From CALBPI01 sp942491885 (GTDB lineage Bacteria; Pseudomonadota; Gammaproteobacteria; Steroidobacterales; Woeseiaceae): a DNA stretch of 64,000 nucleotides. The stretch is taken from NCBI GenBank assembly GCA_942491885.1, contig CALOCQ010000008.1, forward strand, positions 806,001-870,000, read 5' to 3'. Position numbers and translations under genes: made by a program. The notes beneath the pieces were generated by a model, which did not search any database, was not told where the DNA came from, and saw only the letters and a list, made by a program, of their open reading frames with translations. Positions 19,624 to 30,636 of the stretch are shown here, piece by piece (within the stretch, counting starts at the first letter, position 1; each line of letters starts with the position of its first letter).

Positions 19624-20387
19624 ATGAAATACGAGACCATCACGTGCGAAGCGGACGGCATGGCGGTGATCACGCTGAACCGCCCTGACGTGATGAACGC
19701 GCTGAACACGCAGATGCGGGCCGAGATCACCCATGCCGTGAACGCGGCAGGCAGGCAAGAGGCGCGGGTGGTGGTGCTGACCGGCGCGGGGCGGGCGTTC
19801 TGCTCGGGGCAGGACCTGGGCGATCGGGCCAACGCGGCCAATCTCGACCTGGAGCGCACGCTTGCGCGACGAATACGTCCCGATGCTCGATGGCGATCAT
19901 CGACTGCCCGGTGCCGACGATCGCGGCCGTGAACGGGGCGGCGGCCGGGGCGGGGGCCAACCTTGCGCTGGCGGCGGATGTGGTGATCGCCACCGAAAGC
20001 GCGTATTTCCTGCAGGCCTTCACGCGGATCGGCCTGATCCCGGATGCGGGCGGCACCTATTGGTTGCCCCGCCAGATGGGCGCGGCCAAGGCGATGGGGG
20101 CCGCGCTGTTTGCCGACCGGATCGACGCGCGGCAGGCCGACGACTGGGGCATGATCTGGGAAGCGGTCGCGGATGACGTCTTCGAGGCGCCCATTGGCGG
20201 GCGCGGGCGGCGCATCTGGCCACGGCCCGACCGAGGCCTTATGGCGCGGTCAAGCAGGCGATCCGCGGCGAGCTTGGGACAACGATCTGTCCGAGCAACT
20301 GGCGCTGGAGGCCAGTTGCAGGGCGAATGCGGCAAGACCCGCGATTTCAAGGAAGGCGTTTGGCCTTTTTGGAAAAGCGAACATTAA
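19624..20387 (+). pseudogene. Enoyl-CoA hydratase/isomerase family protein (PaaG-like; frameshifts)
   Basis: The N-terminus MKYETITCEADGMAVITLNR and VLTGAGRAFCSGQDLGDR are crotonase-fold blocks. After a break near 19862 and another near 19895 the text reads PTIAAVNGAAAGAGANLALA, forming the oxyanion hole, then IGLIPDAGGTYWLPRQMGAA. The C-terminus (TRDFKEGV) fits the PaaG/2-(1,2-epoxy-1,2-dihydrophenyl)acetyl-CoA isomerase group, but substrate cannot be set from sequence. The true end is uncertain: the written stop is at 20387, and a repaired frame may run to about 20416. Confidence 0.8.
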
Positions 20388-20416
20388 AGGGGGTATGGAG
20401 GCTGCGGTGGGGGTGA

Positions 20417-21719
20417 TCAGCGGTTTTCGATATCCACATAGTCGCGCGTCGTCTCGCCGAGATAAAGCTGGCGCGGGCGGCCGATCTTGTTCTGCGGATC
20501 GGCGATCATTTCTTTCCACTGCGAGATCCAGCCGACCGTGCGCGACAGCGCGAAGATCGGCGTGAACATCGAGGTCGGGAAGCCCATCGCCTCGAGGATG
20601 ATGCCGGAATAGAAATCGACGTTCGGGAACAGCTTCTTCTCGGCGAAGTACGGATCGGCCAGCGCCTGCTCCTCCAGTTCCAGGGCGGTGGCGAGCAGCG
20701 GGTTGTCCTCTACGCCCAAGAAGCTCCAGCACCTCGTCGGCGGATTGCTTCATCACCGTCGCGCGCGGGTCGAAGTTCTTGTAGACGCGGTGGCCGAAGC
20801 CCATCAGGCGGAACGGATCGTTCTTGTCCTTGGCGCGGGCGATGTATTCGGGGATCCGGTCGCGCGTGCCGATTTCCTTGAGCATCTCGAGGCAGGCCTG
20901 GTTGGCGCCGCCATGGGCCGGGCCCCACAGGCAGGCGATGCCGGCGGCGATACAGGCAAACGGGTTGGCGCCCGACGAGGACGCCAGACGCACCGTCGAG
21001 GTCGAGGCGTTCTGCTCGTGATCGGCATGCAGGGTGAAGATCCGGTCCATCGCGCGGCTCAGGATCGGGTTCGACTTCGTAATCCTCGGCCGGCACCGCA
21101 AAGCACATGCGCAGGAAGTTCGACGCGTAATCCAGATCGTTGCGCGGATAGACGAAGGGCTGACCGATGGAATACTTGTAGGCCCAGGCCGCGATCGTCG
21201 GCATCTTGGCGATCAGGCGATGGCTGGCGATTTCCCGCTGGCGTTCGTCGGAGATGTCGGTGCTGTCGTGGTAGAAGGCCGACATCGCGCCGACGACGCC
21301 GACCATGATCGCCATCGGGTGCGCGTCGCGGCGGAAGCCGGAGAAGAAATTGCGCATCTGCTCGTGCAGCATGGTGTGTCCGGTGACGCGGGATTCGAAA
21401 TCCTCAAGCTCCGCGCCGGTCGGCAATTCGCCGTAGAGCAGCAGGTAGCAGACTTCGAGGTAATGGGATTTGCTCGGCCAGTTGGTCGATCGGATAGCCA
21501 CGGTGCAGCAGCTCGCCCTTGTCGCCGTCGATGAAGGTGATGGTGCTGTCGCAGGCTGGCGGTCGAGGTGAAGCCCGGATCATAGGTGAACACGCCGGCC
21601 TGCGCATAGAGCTTGCGGATGTCGAGCACGTCCGGCCCGGCGGTGGGCGAAGTGGATCGGCAGCTCGTAGGCTGTCGTCGTCAATCGTCAGCGTCGCGGA
21701 TTTTGGTGCTGTCAGCCAT
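20417..21719 (-). pseudogene. gltA: Citrate synthase (frameshifts)
   Basis: A good Shine-Dalgarno sequence (AAGGAGAC) precedes the ATG at 21719. Conserved pieces are FTYDPGFTSTAS, IDGDKGELLHRGYPIDQLAE, the HADHEQNASTSTVRLASSSG segment with an active-site His, GPAHGGANQACLEML, LMGFGHRVYKN (second active-site His) and the C-terminal FPTSMFTPIFALSRTVGWI. Total is about 431 residues, as for type II citrate synthase. Breaks occur near 20715, 21070, 21465, 21550 and 21640-21690. It converges with the enoyl-CoA hydratase and follows gltX, a usual Rhodobacterales order. Confidence 0.92.
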
Positions 21720-21831
21720 CTGTCGTCTCCTTCTCGTTCGGGGGCGCGTTGCCGCCACCGCGGGCCTCCGGTATTTCGCGCCTTGCCGCGGATGGTGTCG
21801 TCGACAACGTGCCGTGACGGAGGTCGCCCCG

Positions 21832-23241
21832 TCAGGCGGCGCATCTTCCAGTCGGGCGAGCGTTTCATCGCGGCCCAGCACCAGCATCATGTCAAAAACG
21901 AAGGGGTCACGGCGCGGCCGGCCAGTGCGGCCCGCAGAGGCCCTGCGAGTTTGCCGAACTTGGTGCCCTGCGCCGCGGCAAAGTCGTTCAGAGACCGCCT
22001 CCAGATCGTCTCGCGTCCCAGCTAGCACTTTGCAGGTGCGGCGTCAATTCTTTCAGTATACCACGGGATACCGGATCAAGCGCCTTGGCCGCCTTCTCAT
22101 CCGGCTCGATCGGGCGGGATGTCAGGACAAAGTGCGCTTTTTCAAGAAGTTCCGGATAAGTTCGGGCGCGGTCCTTGAGGCAATACATCGCACGTCAGCC
22201 CATCCAGCGCGCCCTCGGTCAGCGCCGGCTGACCTGTCTGCGGCCAGATAGCTCGTCAATTTCATGCCGCAGCAATGCAGCATCGTCGGCCTGTGGCGAT
22301 ATGCTGGCCCGCAGAGGTTCTCCAGCTTCTTGAAGTCGAACCGCGCCGGGCTTTTGCCGATCCCGTCCAGATCGAACCAGTCGCAGCGCCTGCGCGTCGG
22401 TGAAAAATTCGTCATCGCCGTGGCTCCAGCCCAGCCGGGCCAGGTAATTGCGCATCCCCGCCGCCGGATAGCCCATCGCCTGATATTCCTGCGCGCCCAA
22501 GGCGCCATGCCGTTTCGACAGTTTCTTGCCGTCGGGTCCGTGGATCAGCGGGATATGCGCCCAGACCGGCACATCCCAGCCCATCGCATCATAGATCATC
22601 ATCTGTCGTGCCGCGTTGTTCAGGTGATCGTCGCCGCGGATCACATGGGTCACGCCCATGTCGTGATCATCCACCACCACGGCCAGCATATAGACCGGCG
22701 TGCCGTCCGAGCGCAGCACGATCATGTCGTCCAGCTGATCGTTGCGGATGGTCACATCGCCCTGCACGGCGTCCTTGATGACCGTGACACCCTCGCGCGG
22801 CGCCTTGATGCGGATCACATAGGGCGCGTCGGGATGGTCGGCCGGGGCAGCCTCGCGCCAGGGGCGAGCGGAACAGGGTTGAGCGGCCCTCGGCCTTGGC
22901 GGCTTCGCGAAAGGTTTGAATGTCGTCCTGCGTGGCAAAGCACTTGTAGGCTTTGCCCGCGCGCCAGCAGCTGATGCGCGACCTCGGCGTGGCGGTCGGC
23001 GCGGCTCGAACTGGCTGATCGCCTCGCCGTCCCAGTCGAGGCCGAGCCAGGTGAGGCCCTCGAAGATCGCCGCCGTCGCCTCGGGCGTGGAGCGGGCGCG
23101 GTCGGTGTCCTCGATCCGCAGCAGGAACTTGCCGCCGCGGCCACGCGCATAAAGCCAGTTGAACAGCGCCGTGCGCGCGCCCCCGATATGCAGGAACCCG
23201 GTGGGCGAGGGGGCGAAACGGGTGACGACGGGCGCGGACAT
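21832..23241 (-). pseudogene. gltX: Glutamyl-tRNA synthetase (frameshifts)
   Basis: The ATG at 23241 gives MSAPVVTRFAPSPTGFLHIG, with the class I HIGH-type motif HIGG. The text continues TALFNWLYARGRGGKFLLRI, then VIRIKAPREGVTVIKDAVQG, VTHVIRGDDHLNNAARQ and the KMSKS equivalent KKLSKRHGA. The C-terminus FDMMLVLGRDETLARLEDA ends at about 21832. About 468 residues in total, the family norm. Breaks lie near 22860-22985, 22330, 22250, 22195 and 22015-21840. It charges tRNA-Glu, and possibly tRNA-Gln. Confidence 0.9.
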
Positions 23242-23305
23242 GAGGCGAGAGTTTACCTTTTCGTAACCATGATCGGGTCTAGGGTCGGCGCTTTGTCTAT
23301 CGACC

Positions 23306-25490
23306 ATGGGCGCGAGGGGCAAGCATGGGCCTTGTCACCGATTGGCCGGTTTGGCACAGGCTTATGCCTGCTTGCACCAGCGGGGGCATCTGTTTCCTGG
23401 GTTGCCGGTGCTGTCTTGGCCATCGGGATCGCGGGCTATTTTGCGTCTGCGGTCGAACCGACTGGCCGGTCTTTGGCGGTGATCTCGGGATTGGCGCTGG
23501 GTCGCGTGCGCGGCTGATGCGTGGTGCGGCCGGCCATGGGCTGAAAGCCTTTCGCCGTTCTGGTTTTTCTGGCGATGATTGCGCTTGGCTTTGGCTGCGG
23601 CGGGCGTGGCGGGCGCATGCGGTGGCGGCCCGGTGCTGGGACTGGCGCTATTACGGCCCGATCGAGGGGCGCATCGTCGGCATTGACCGCAGCGCTTCGG
23701 ACGCGGTGCGCCTGACACTGGACCGGGTCGTGCTGGACCGATGTCGCGCCTGGCGAGACGCCGACGCGGGTGCGCATCTCGCTGCATGGCGACGGCAGGG
23801 CGTTCGCCCGATGCCGGGCATGCGGGTGATGATGACCGGGCATCTGTCGCCGCCGCGGGGCCGGTGGAACCGGGCGGCTTTGATTTCCAGCGCCATGGCG
23901 TGGTTCGCGCGCCTGGGGGCGGTGGGCTATACGCGCGGTGCCGTTGCTGGCCATTGCGCCCGCGGAATTCGATCTGGCGCAGATGATCTTTCGCATCCGC
24001 ATGGCCGCGTCCTTGCGGGTTCGCGAGGTATTGCCGGGTGATATCGGTGGCTTTGCGGCGGCGGTCACAACCGGCGATCGCAGCGGCATCAGCCAAGGCG
24101 CGCTGGAGGCTTTGCGGGCCTCCAACACCGCGCATCTGCTGGCGATTTCGGGCCTGCATATGGGGCTGCTGAGCGGGTTTGTCTTTGCCGCTTCTGCGCT
24201 ACTGGCTTTGCGCTGATCCCCGTGGTTGCGCTTGCGCGTGGCCGTGCGCAAGATGGCGGCGGTGGCGCCTTGGTCGCGGCGGCGATCTATCTGGCCTGTC
24301 GGGCGGCAATGTGGCGACGGAACGGGCGTTTGTCATGGTCGCGGTCGTGCTGGTGGCGGTCATGGTGGACCGGCGGGCGCTGACCCTGCGGGCGGTCGCC
24401 ATGGCGGCGCTGATCGTGCTGGCGCTGCGGCCCGAGGCGCTGATGGGCCCGGGTTTCCAGATGTCGTTTGCGGCGACAACGGCGCTTGTGGCCGTGTTCG
24501 GCTGGATGCGCGATCGCGCCCTGGCCGAGGGCCCGAAATGGCTGGGCCGGTGACGGCGGTGGTTCATCTCCTCGCTGGTGGCGGGGCTGGCCACGGCGCC
24601 CATTGGGGCGGCGCATTTCAACGCGGTCGCGCATTACGGGCCTGCTGGCCAACCTGGCCAGCGTGCCGCTGATGGGGGTGCTGGTGATCCCGGCGGCGGT
24701 GCTGGCGGCTGCTCTGGCGCCTTTTGGGGCTGGAGGCCGTCGGGCTGTGGATCATGGGCTGGGGCATTCGCGTGGATCCTGTGGGTGGCCGAAACGGTTG
24801 CGGGTCTGGACGGCGCGCGCGGTTCGTGCCGAGCCCGGGGCCATGGGTGCTGCCGCTGATGGCGCTGGGTGCGCTTTTGATCTCTTTCTGTGGCAGGGGC
24901 GGCTTGCGGTTTGTCGGGCTGGTACCGATGGCGGCGGCAGCGCTCTGGCTGTGGCAGTTGGGCGAACGGCCGGCGATGTCTTGATCGCCGATACGGGCGC
25001 ATTGGTCGGGGTGATGACCCGGAGGGCGGGCGCTGAGTCAAGGCAAAGGGCGCTGGGTTTGTCGCCAGCAACTGGTTGGAAAATGACGGCGACGGGACTT
25101 TGCAGCCAGACGCGGCGCGAATCGCCGCGCGCAGGCTGGCTCAAGGCAATCTGGTGCACCTCAGCGCAGGCGCTTGCGCGATTTTGCGGTGATGCCGCCC
25201 GCGGGCAAGCGCGTTGCCGCGCTGATCTCGCGATGGAAAAAATGCGGTGCCGACTGCGTGGTGTTGTGATGCCCAACCCTGCGCAAGACGGGGGCAATCG
25301 CGATCACGGGCGAAGGCGCGCGTCATCACGGCGCGCGCTCGGGGCACGGCTGTGGTCCGGATGGCTGGCCCGCAGAGCCGGCAGTCTGGCTAGTTGCAGG
25401 ATGACCGGATGCAGAACTCGGCTGAACGGAGGGATCGGCGGCGGCGACCGCGCTTGGCACGCCGCGTCAATTCGCCCGGTAAGACGCAGG
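23306..25490 (+). pseudogene. comEC: ComEC/Rec2-family DNA uptake channel protein (many frameshifts; ends approximate)
   Basis: Recognisable pieces in order are YYGPIEGRIVGIDRSASDAV (DUF4131-like N-terminal region) and the competence domain LRASNTAHLLAISGLHMGLL, the family signature. Then come VATERAFVMVAVVLVAVM, MGPGFQMSFAATTALVAVFG, ANLASVPLMGVLVIPAAVLA and the C-terminal metallo-beta-lactamase-like ADTGALVGVMT. Reconstructed size is about 700 residues with many membrane helices. The start and end are estimates because frame changes occur every 100-200 bases. ComEC carries single-stranded DNA across the inner membrane. It is divergent from gltX and convergent with lexA. Confidence 0.78.
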
Positions 25491-25511
25491 AATGCGAGCG
25501 CATCGCGACGT

Positions 25512-26221
25512 TCAATAGGTGCGGATCAGCCCGACCAGACGGCCCTGCACCTTGACCTGATCGTCCGGAAGCACGCGGGTCTCATAGGCCGGGTTGGCCG
25601 CTTCGAGTGCAATCGCGTTGCCGCGCCGGCGGAAACCGTTTCAGCGTGGCTTCCTGATCTTCGACCAGCGCCACGACGATATCGCCATTATCCGCGGTCG
25701 AGGTTTCGCGGATCACCACCACATCACCATCGTTGATCCCAGCGTCGATCATCGAATCGCCTTTGACCTCAAGGGCGTAGTGCCTGCCGTTGCCGCGCAC
25801 CATCTGGCCGGGGACCGAAATGCCGGGCGGCTCGTCGTTGATCGCCTCGATCGGCACACCGGCGGCGATCCGGCCCATGACGGGCAATTTCCACGCAGCG
25901 TGGGCGGGATCCACCGGCATCCACCGCGGGGCGGCTGGTGGCGGTGCATCGGGGCGGTCGCCATCGATCACACGCGGAGAAAATCCGCTGGCCGGGCCGC
26001 CAAGGCTTTCGGGCAGGCGCACGACCTCGATCGCGCGGGCACGGTGCGCCAGGCGGCGGATAAAGCCGCGCTCCTCAAGCGCGGTGATCAAACGGTGGAT
26101 ACCGGATTTCGAGCGCAGGTCCAGCGCCTCTTTCATTTCGTCAAAACTGGGCGGCACGCCGTCGCGCTGCACGCGTTTGTGGATGAATTCCAGCAGATCC
26201 AGTTGTTTCTTTCGTCAACAT
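25512..26221 (-). CDS. lexA: SOS repressor LexA (two small frameshifts)
   Basis: About 236 residues, the longer alphaproteobacterial form. The N-terminal winged helix includes SFDEMKEALDLRSKSGIHRL. The linker is Ala/Pro-rich. The self-cleavage site is MGRIAAGVPIEA (Ala-Gly bond), the catalytic Ser is in VKGDSMIDAGI, and the Lys is expected in the VALVEDQEATLKRF block. Breaks: one extra base just after the start (MLTK then KQLDLLEF) and one near 25633; the end reads LVGLIRTY. It has its own promoter with a LexA box at 26261, so it should repress itself. Confidence 0.93.
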
Positions 26222-26260
26222 GCTCGACCTCCAATCCAAAGTGGTTTACAGGTTCGGTTT

Positions 26261-26275
26261 GTTCTACGGATGTTC
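26261..26275. promoter_or_regulatory. lexA: LexA box (GTTC-N7-GTTC)
   Basis: GTTCTACGGATGTTC matches the alphaproteobacterial LexA operator, a GTTC direct repeat with a 7-base spacer. It lies in the 64-bp gap between moeA and lexA, 40 bp before the lexA ATG. A further GTTC lies at 26252. This placement supports autoregulation. Confidence 0.85.
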
Positions 26276-26285
26276 CCGTTTTGTG

Positions 26286-27506
26286 TCAACAATTGGTCGA
26301 TGCAGGATAGTCATCGACGATCCGTGATCGACGGCCCGGCTGCAGGCGCTCGGATCCCGGCGGGCGGATCAGCAGGGCATTGGAGCGCGCCAGAACGGTC
26401 AGGAGTGAGCTGTCCTGCCGGTCAAAGGCGGTGACCGCTGATCCGACCATTCGACGCAGTTGCGCGCATATAGTGTTCGCGCGGGCCGTTTGCCCCGATG
26501 GGTCTGCCGATGCCAGCGGCAGTTATGCGCGGTGCCGGTGCATCGGGCAAGGCCCATCATCGCGCGCAACATGGGTTGCAGAAAAACCTGTCCGCAGACC
26601 ATGGCCGAGACCGGATTGCCGGGCAGGCCGATCATGGGCATACCGTTCCCAACCGCCCGGCCATCAGCGGTTTGCCGGGGCGCATCGCGACCTTGTAGAA
26701 GGACTGCTCCATCCCGAGGTTCTGCTGCCACCTCGGCGACCAGATCATGATCCCCGACAGACGCGCCGCCAATGGTGACGATCAGATCGGCGCCTTGGGC
26801 CAGCCAAAGAGGTTTTCGAGCGAGGCTTCGGTGTCGCGCGCGATCGGCAGGATCCGCGCCTCTGCGCCCATGGCGTTTCGCAGCATCGCCGGCGAGGCCA
26901 AAGCTGTTGGAGGCGATGATCTGGTCGGGCCGGGGATCTTCGCCGGGCATGACCAGTTCATCGCCGGTCGCGATCAGGGCGACGACTTGGGCACGCGGGT
27001 GACGGTGCATCGGGGCATGTTCATCGCGGCCAGCAGGGCAATGTCACCGGGCCGCAGGCGGCGCGGCGCGGCGAGCACATCGGTGTCGCCTTGCCGTGAA
27101 ATCAGCGCCGGCGGGGCGGATGTTATCGGGTTTGGCCCGGGGTCCGTCAGGCGTGATCATGTCGCCGCGCGTTCGACGTCTTCCTGGATGACGACCTTGT
27201 CGGCACCTCCGGGCACGGGCGCGCCGGTAAAGATGCGCACGGCCTGTCCGGGGCCCGATGTGCCCGTCCAGCGGTGACCGGCAGCCGCTTCGCCGATGAC
27301 CTTGAACTGGGCGTGCAGGTCCGCCTCAACGCGATTTGATCGCGTAGCCATCCATCGACGACGCGGCAAACGGCGGTTGCGTCGCGGCGCCACCACTGGC
27401 TGCCAGAACCCGGCCTGCGGCCTCGGTCAGTGGCACGGTCTCCTGCGGCGGCAGCGGTCTGCCAAGCTCCAAAAGATGTTCCAGCGCCTTGCGCGACGGT
27501 GATCAT
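26286..27506 (-). pseudogene. moeA: Molybdopterin molybdotransferase MoeA (frameshifts)
   Basis: The ATG overlaps the moaC stop (ATGA). Pieces: SSMDGYAIKS-like text near 27350, RIFTGAPVPGGADKVVIQED, VVALIATGDELVMPGEDP, QIIASNSFGLA, VTIGGASVGDHDL and GMPMIGLPGNPVSAMVCGQV. All are MoeA domain landmarks, including the Asp of the MPT-AMP/molybdate site in GGASVGDHD. Total is about 406 residues. Breaks occur near 27450, 27330, 27175, 27100, 26890-26800, 26710 and 26490. MoeA inserts molybdate into adenylylated molybdopterin, complementing MoaC upstream. Confidence 0.9.
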
Positions 27507-27979
27507 GTCGCCTCGAAGCGCCCGGATTTTCCGCCATCTTTCAGCATCACGCGCAGGCCGCCGATTTCCATGCCTTTGTCCACGGCCTTGGCCATGTCAT
27601 AGACGGTCAGCGCGGCGGTCGAGGCGGCGGTCAGCGCCTCCATCTCGACGCCGGTCTGGCCGGTGGTCTTGACCGTGGCCGTGATCCGCAGCCCGGGCAG
27701 TGCCGCATCGGGTTCCAGATCAACCGCTACCTTGGTGATCGGCAGGGGGTGGCACAGCGGGATCAGGTCGGCGGTTTTCTTGGCGCCCATGATCCCGGCC
27801 AGGCGAGCAACTCCGATCACGTCCCCTTTTTTGGCGCGCCCTTCGGTAATGATATCAAAGGTTTCAGGCTTCATCTTGATCCAGACTTCGGCCACGGCAA
27901 TACGGTGTGTGACGGCCTTGTCCGACACATCGACCATATGGGCATCGCCCTTGGCGTCAAAATGGGTCAGCTCGGCCAT
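27503..27979 (-). CDS. moaC: Cyclic pyranopterin monophosphate synthase
   Basis: 158 residues, intact, one of the few unbroken genes in this stretch. The start MAELTHFDAKGDAHMVDVSD is typical. Active-site blocks are LIPLCHPLPIT, VKTTGQTGVEMEALTAAS and a Lys in MAKAVDKGMEI. With MoaA it converts GTP to cyclic pyranopterin monophosphate, the first step of molybdenum cofactor synthesis. The start overlaps the trpC stop (TGATG), and the stop overlaps the moeA start, so the three genes are coupled. Confidence 0.96.
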   Translation of the reverse strand: MAELTHFDAKGDAHMVDVSDKAVTHRIAVAEVWIKMKPETFDIITEGRAKKGDVIGVARLAGIMGAKKTADLIPLCHPLPITKVAVDLEPDAALPGLRITATVKTTGQTGVEMEALTAASTAALTVYDMAKAVDKGMEIGGLRVMLKDGGKSGRFEAT

Positions 27980-28794
27980 CACATGCCCCGAGCCATCAGC
28001 GGGTTGGCCAGAAGGGCGCGGGTGGCGGCGGTGACGTCGTCCTGACGCATCAGGCTTTCCCCGATCAGGAAACTGCGCGCGCCGTACCGCGCCATATCGG
28101 CCAGATCCGCGGGCGTGCTCAGCCCGCTTTCGCGAGATGATCATCCGGTCCGGCGGGCACCAGTTTGGACAGTTTGCGGGTTGTGTCGAGGCTGGTCTCG
28201 AAGGTCTTGAGATCGCGGTTGTTGATCCCGATCAGTTTGCTTTTCAGCAGGCTCGCCCGTTCAAGCTCTGGCAGATCATGCACTTCGATGAGCACGTCCA
28301 TCCCCCACTCGAGGTTGCCGCGTCTTCAAGTTCGGCGGCTTGCGTGTCGCTGACGCTGGCCATGATGATCAGGATGCAGTCGGCCCCGAGCGCGCGGGCC
28401 TCGATCACCTGATAAGGATCATACATGAAATCCTTGCGCAGCACCGGCAGTTCGCAGGCGGCGCGGGCTGCACCAGATAGTCCTTGGCCCCCTGAAAGCT
28501 GGGCGTATCCGTCAGCACGGACAAACAGGTCGCCCCGCCTGCCTCATAGTTTTCAGCGAGGACGGCCGGGTCGAAGTCATCGCGGATCAGACCTTTGGAC
28601 GGGCTGGCCTTCTTGATTTCGGCAATCAGCCCATAGCCTGTGCGCCCGGCTTGCAGCAAGGCGTCGCCAAAGGGGCGCACATGATTGGCACTGCGCGCTT
28701 GGATTTCGAGCACGTCCAAGGGTTTCTCGGCTTTGTCGGCGGCAACTTCTTCCAGCTTGTAGGCCTTGATCTTGTCGAGGATCGTGTTGGTCAT
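27979..28794 (-). pseudogene. trpC: Indole-3-glycerol phosphate synthase (frameshifts)
   Basis: The ATG at 28794 gives MTNTILDKIKAYKLEEVAA. Active-site blocks are IAEIKKASPSKGLIR, TDTPSFQGAKDYL, VLRKDFMYDPYQVIEARALG, VLIEVHDLPELERA and LIGINNRDLKTFETSL. Total is about 271 residues, family length. Breaks are near 28468, 28308 and 28130-28150. The enzyme closes the indole ring in tryptophan synthesis. The stop overlaps the moaC start. Confidence 0.93.
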
Positions 28795-28815
28795 GGCGTA
28801 GGCTCTTGATTGTTG

Positions 28816-28870
28816 GAACAGGACCGGGGGCCAGCCCCCGGACCCCCCGGATATTTATGGCCGAGAGAAA
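28816..28870. repeat. Dispersed Rhodobacterales intergenic repeat, copy 3
   Basis: CCGGGGGCCAGCCCCCGG (8-bp arms) is followed by ACCCCCCGGATATTTATGG and CCGAGAGAAA. It occupies nearly the whole 76-bp trpD-trpC gap. The hairpin may pause or stabilise the transcript within the operon. Confidence 0.55.
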
Positions 28871-29889
28871 TCAACTGCTTTGGCTGATCCTGGCGACCGC
28901 TTTGATTTTAGCCATTGCGGCCCCGCTGTCGATGCTTTGTTGCGCTGCGGCTGCGGCCCTCTTTGAGGTCGCGCGCGACGCCTGCCACCTTGAGGGCGGC
29001 TGCAGCATTGAGCAGCACCGCATCCCGGTAGGCGCCGGGTGCGCCATCCAGAAGCGCGCGAAAGGCGACAGCGTTTTCTTCGGGGGTGCCGCCGATGATG
29101 TCTTCGAAGGCATGGACCGGCAGGCCGGCGTCTTCGGGATGCACTTCGAACTTCGTCAGGGTGTCGTCTTTGAGCGCCGCAGACCCAGGAAACCCCGGTG
29201 ATTGTCAACTCATCCGTTCCGTCCGAGCCATGGACCAACCACGCCACCTCGGAGCCCAACTGTCGCAGCGTTTCAGCCATGGGTCGGATCAGATCCCGCG
29301 AAAACGCACCTGTAAGCTGTCGTTTGACCCCAGCCGGATTGGTGAGCGGCCCCAAAATGTTGAAGATCGTACGGGTGCCCAGTTCGGCGCGCGTCGGCAT
29401 GACATGTGCAATGGCCGGGTGGTGCATGGGCGCCATCATGAAGCCTATGCCAGCCTCGTGCAGGGCCGCTTCGACCACTTTGGGCCCGACCATGACGTTG
29501 ATTCCCATTTGCGTCAGCGCGTCCGCCGCGCCGGATTTGGAGGTCAGATTGCGGTTGCCGTGCTTGGCGACCGGCACGCCCGCCCCTGCCACGACAAAGG
29601 CCGTGGCGGTCGAAATGTTCAGTGTGCCTTTGCCATCTCCGCCAGTGCCGACGATGTCCATGGCACCGTCCGGCGCGTGCACTGCGTTACACTTGGCGCG
29701 CATGACAGCGGCGGCCGCTGCGTATTCATCCACAGTTTCGCCGCGGGTGCGCAGCGCCATCAGCAGCCCGCCAATCTGGCTAGGCGTTGCCTCGCCATCG
29801 AACAAGATTTGAAAGGCCTCTTCGGCTTGTGCACGGGTCAAGGGGCCGTTGGCTGCGGCATCAATCAGGGGCTTGAGTGCGTCACTCAT
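28871..29889 (-). CDS. trpD: Anthranilate phosphoribosyltransferase (one or two frameshifts)
   Basis: About 338 residues. Landmarks are MDIVGTGGDGKGTLNIST (PRPP-binding glycine loop), VAKHGNRNLTSKSGAADAL, NILGPLTNPAGVKRQLTG and VHGSDGTDELT. The frame breaks near 29190, right after ELTITGVSW, and again near 29010, before the end ARISQSS. The start overlaps the trpG stop by 4 bases, so translation is coupled. It transfers phosphoribose from PRPP to anthranilate. Confidence 0.94.
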
Positions 29890-30466
29890 GTCGGCACCGG
29901 CAGCAGATCGACAAAGTTTTGCAGCATGGCGTGGCCATGTTCGGACCGGATGGATTCGGGATGAAACTGCACACCATGTATGGGCAGTTCGCGGTGACGC
30001 AGCCCATGATCGTGCCGTCCTCCAGCTCGGCATTGATGTCCAGGCAATCGGGCAGGCTCTCGCGCTCGACGATCAGTGAATGGTAGCGGGTTGCGGCAAA
30101 AGGTGTGGGCAAACCGGCGAATAGGCCTGTCCCCTTGTGATGCATGGTTCCCAGTTTGCCATGCACGATGTCCTTGGCGCGCACGACCTTGCCCCCGAAC
30201 ATCTGCCCGATGGTCTGGTGCCCAAGGCACACACCCATCAGCGGTGTGCGGGTTTCGGCCGCTGCCTGGGTCAGCGCAAGGCAGATTCCAGCCTGATCCG
30301 GGTCACACGGACCGGGCGAAAGCAGGATCCCGCTCGGGCGCATGCCCATGGCCTCTTGCACATCCAGCGCGTCATTGCGGCGTACCACGACGTCAGCCCC
30401 CAGCGCGCCGAGGTAGTGCACGAGGTTATAGGTGAAACTGTCGTAGTTATCGATCAGCAGCAGCAT
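29886..30466 (-). CDS. trpG: Anthranilate synthase glutamine amidotransferase component (one frameshift)
   Basis: 193 residues. It is a class I glutamine amidotransferase: the nucleophile Cys lies in GVCLGHQTIGQ, and the His/Glu pair lies in VQFHPESIRSEHGH after the frame change near 29995. The start is MLLLIDNYDSFTYNLVHYLG. It supplies ammonia to TrpE, which is encoded 2 kb away beyond the deacetylase gene. A 170-bp gap upstream separates it from the divergent deacetylase gene and should hold the promoter of trpG-trpD-trpC-moaC-moeA. Confidence 0.95.
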
Positions 30467-30636
30467 CGTCGTATTCTTTGTTCCAAGGGGCGGCAGAGGC
30501 CTTTATACTCAAACGCATACATGCTCAGGCTTGCCCGCCAGCGTCAAGGGCAGGGCGGTCGGGGATACAAGGATAAAGCAGTTGGTGCGGCACAGTTGCA
30601 AACACGGCGCGGACCCGATCAGGCGAGGACGGCGAT

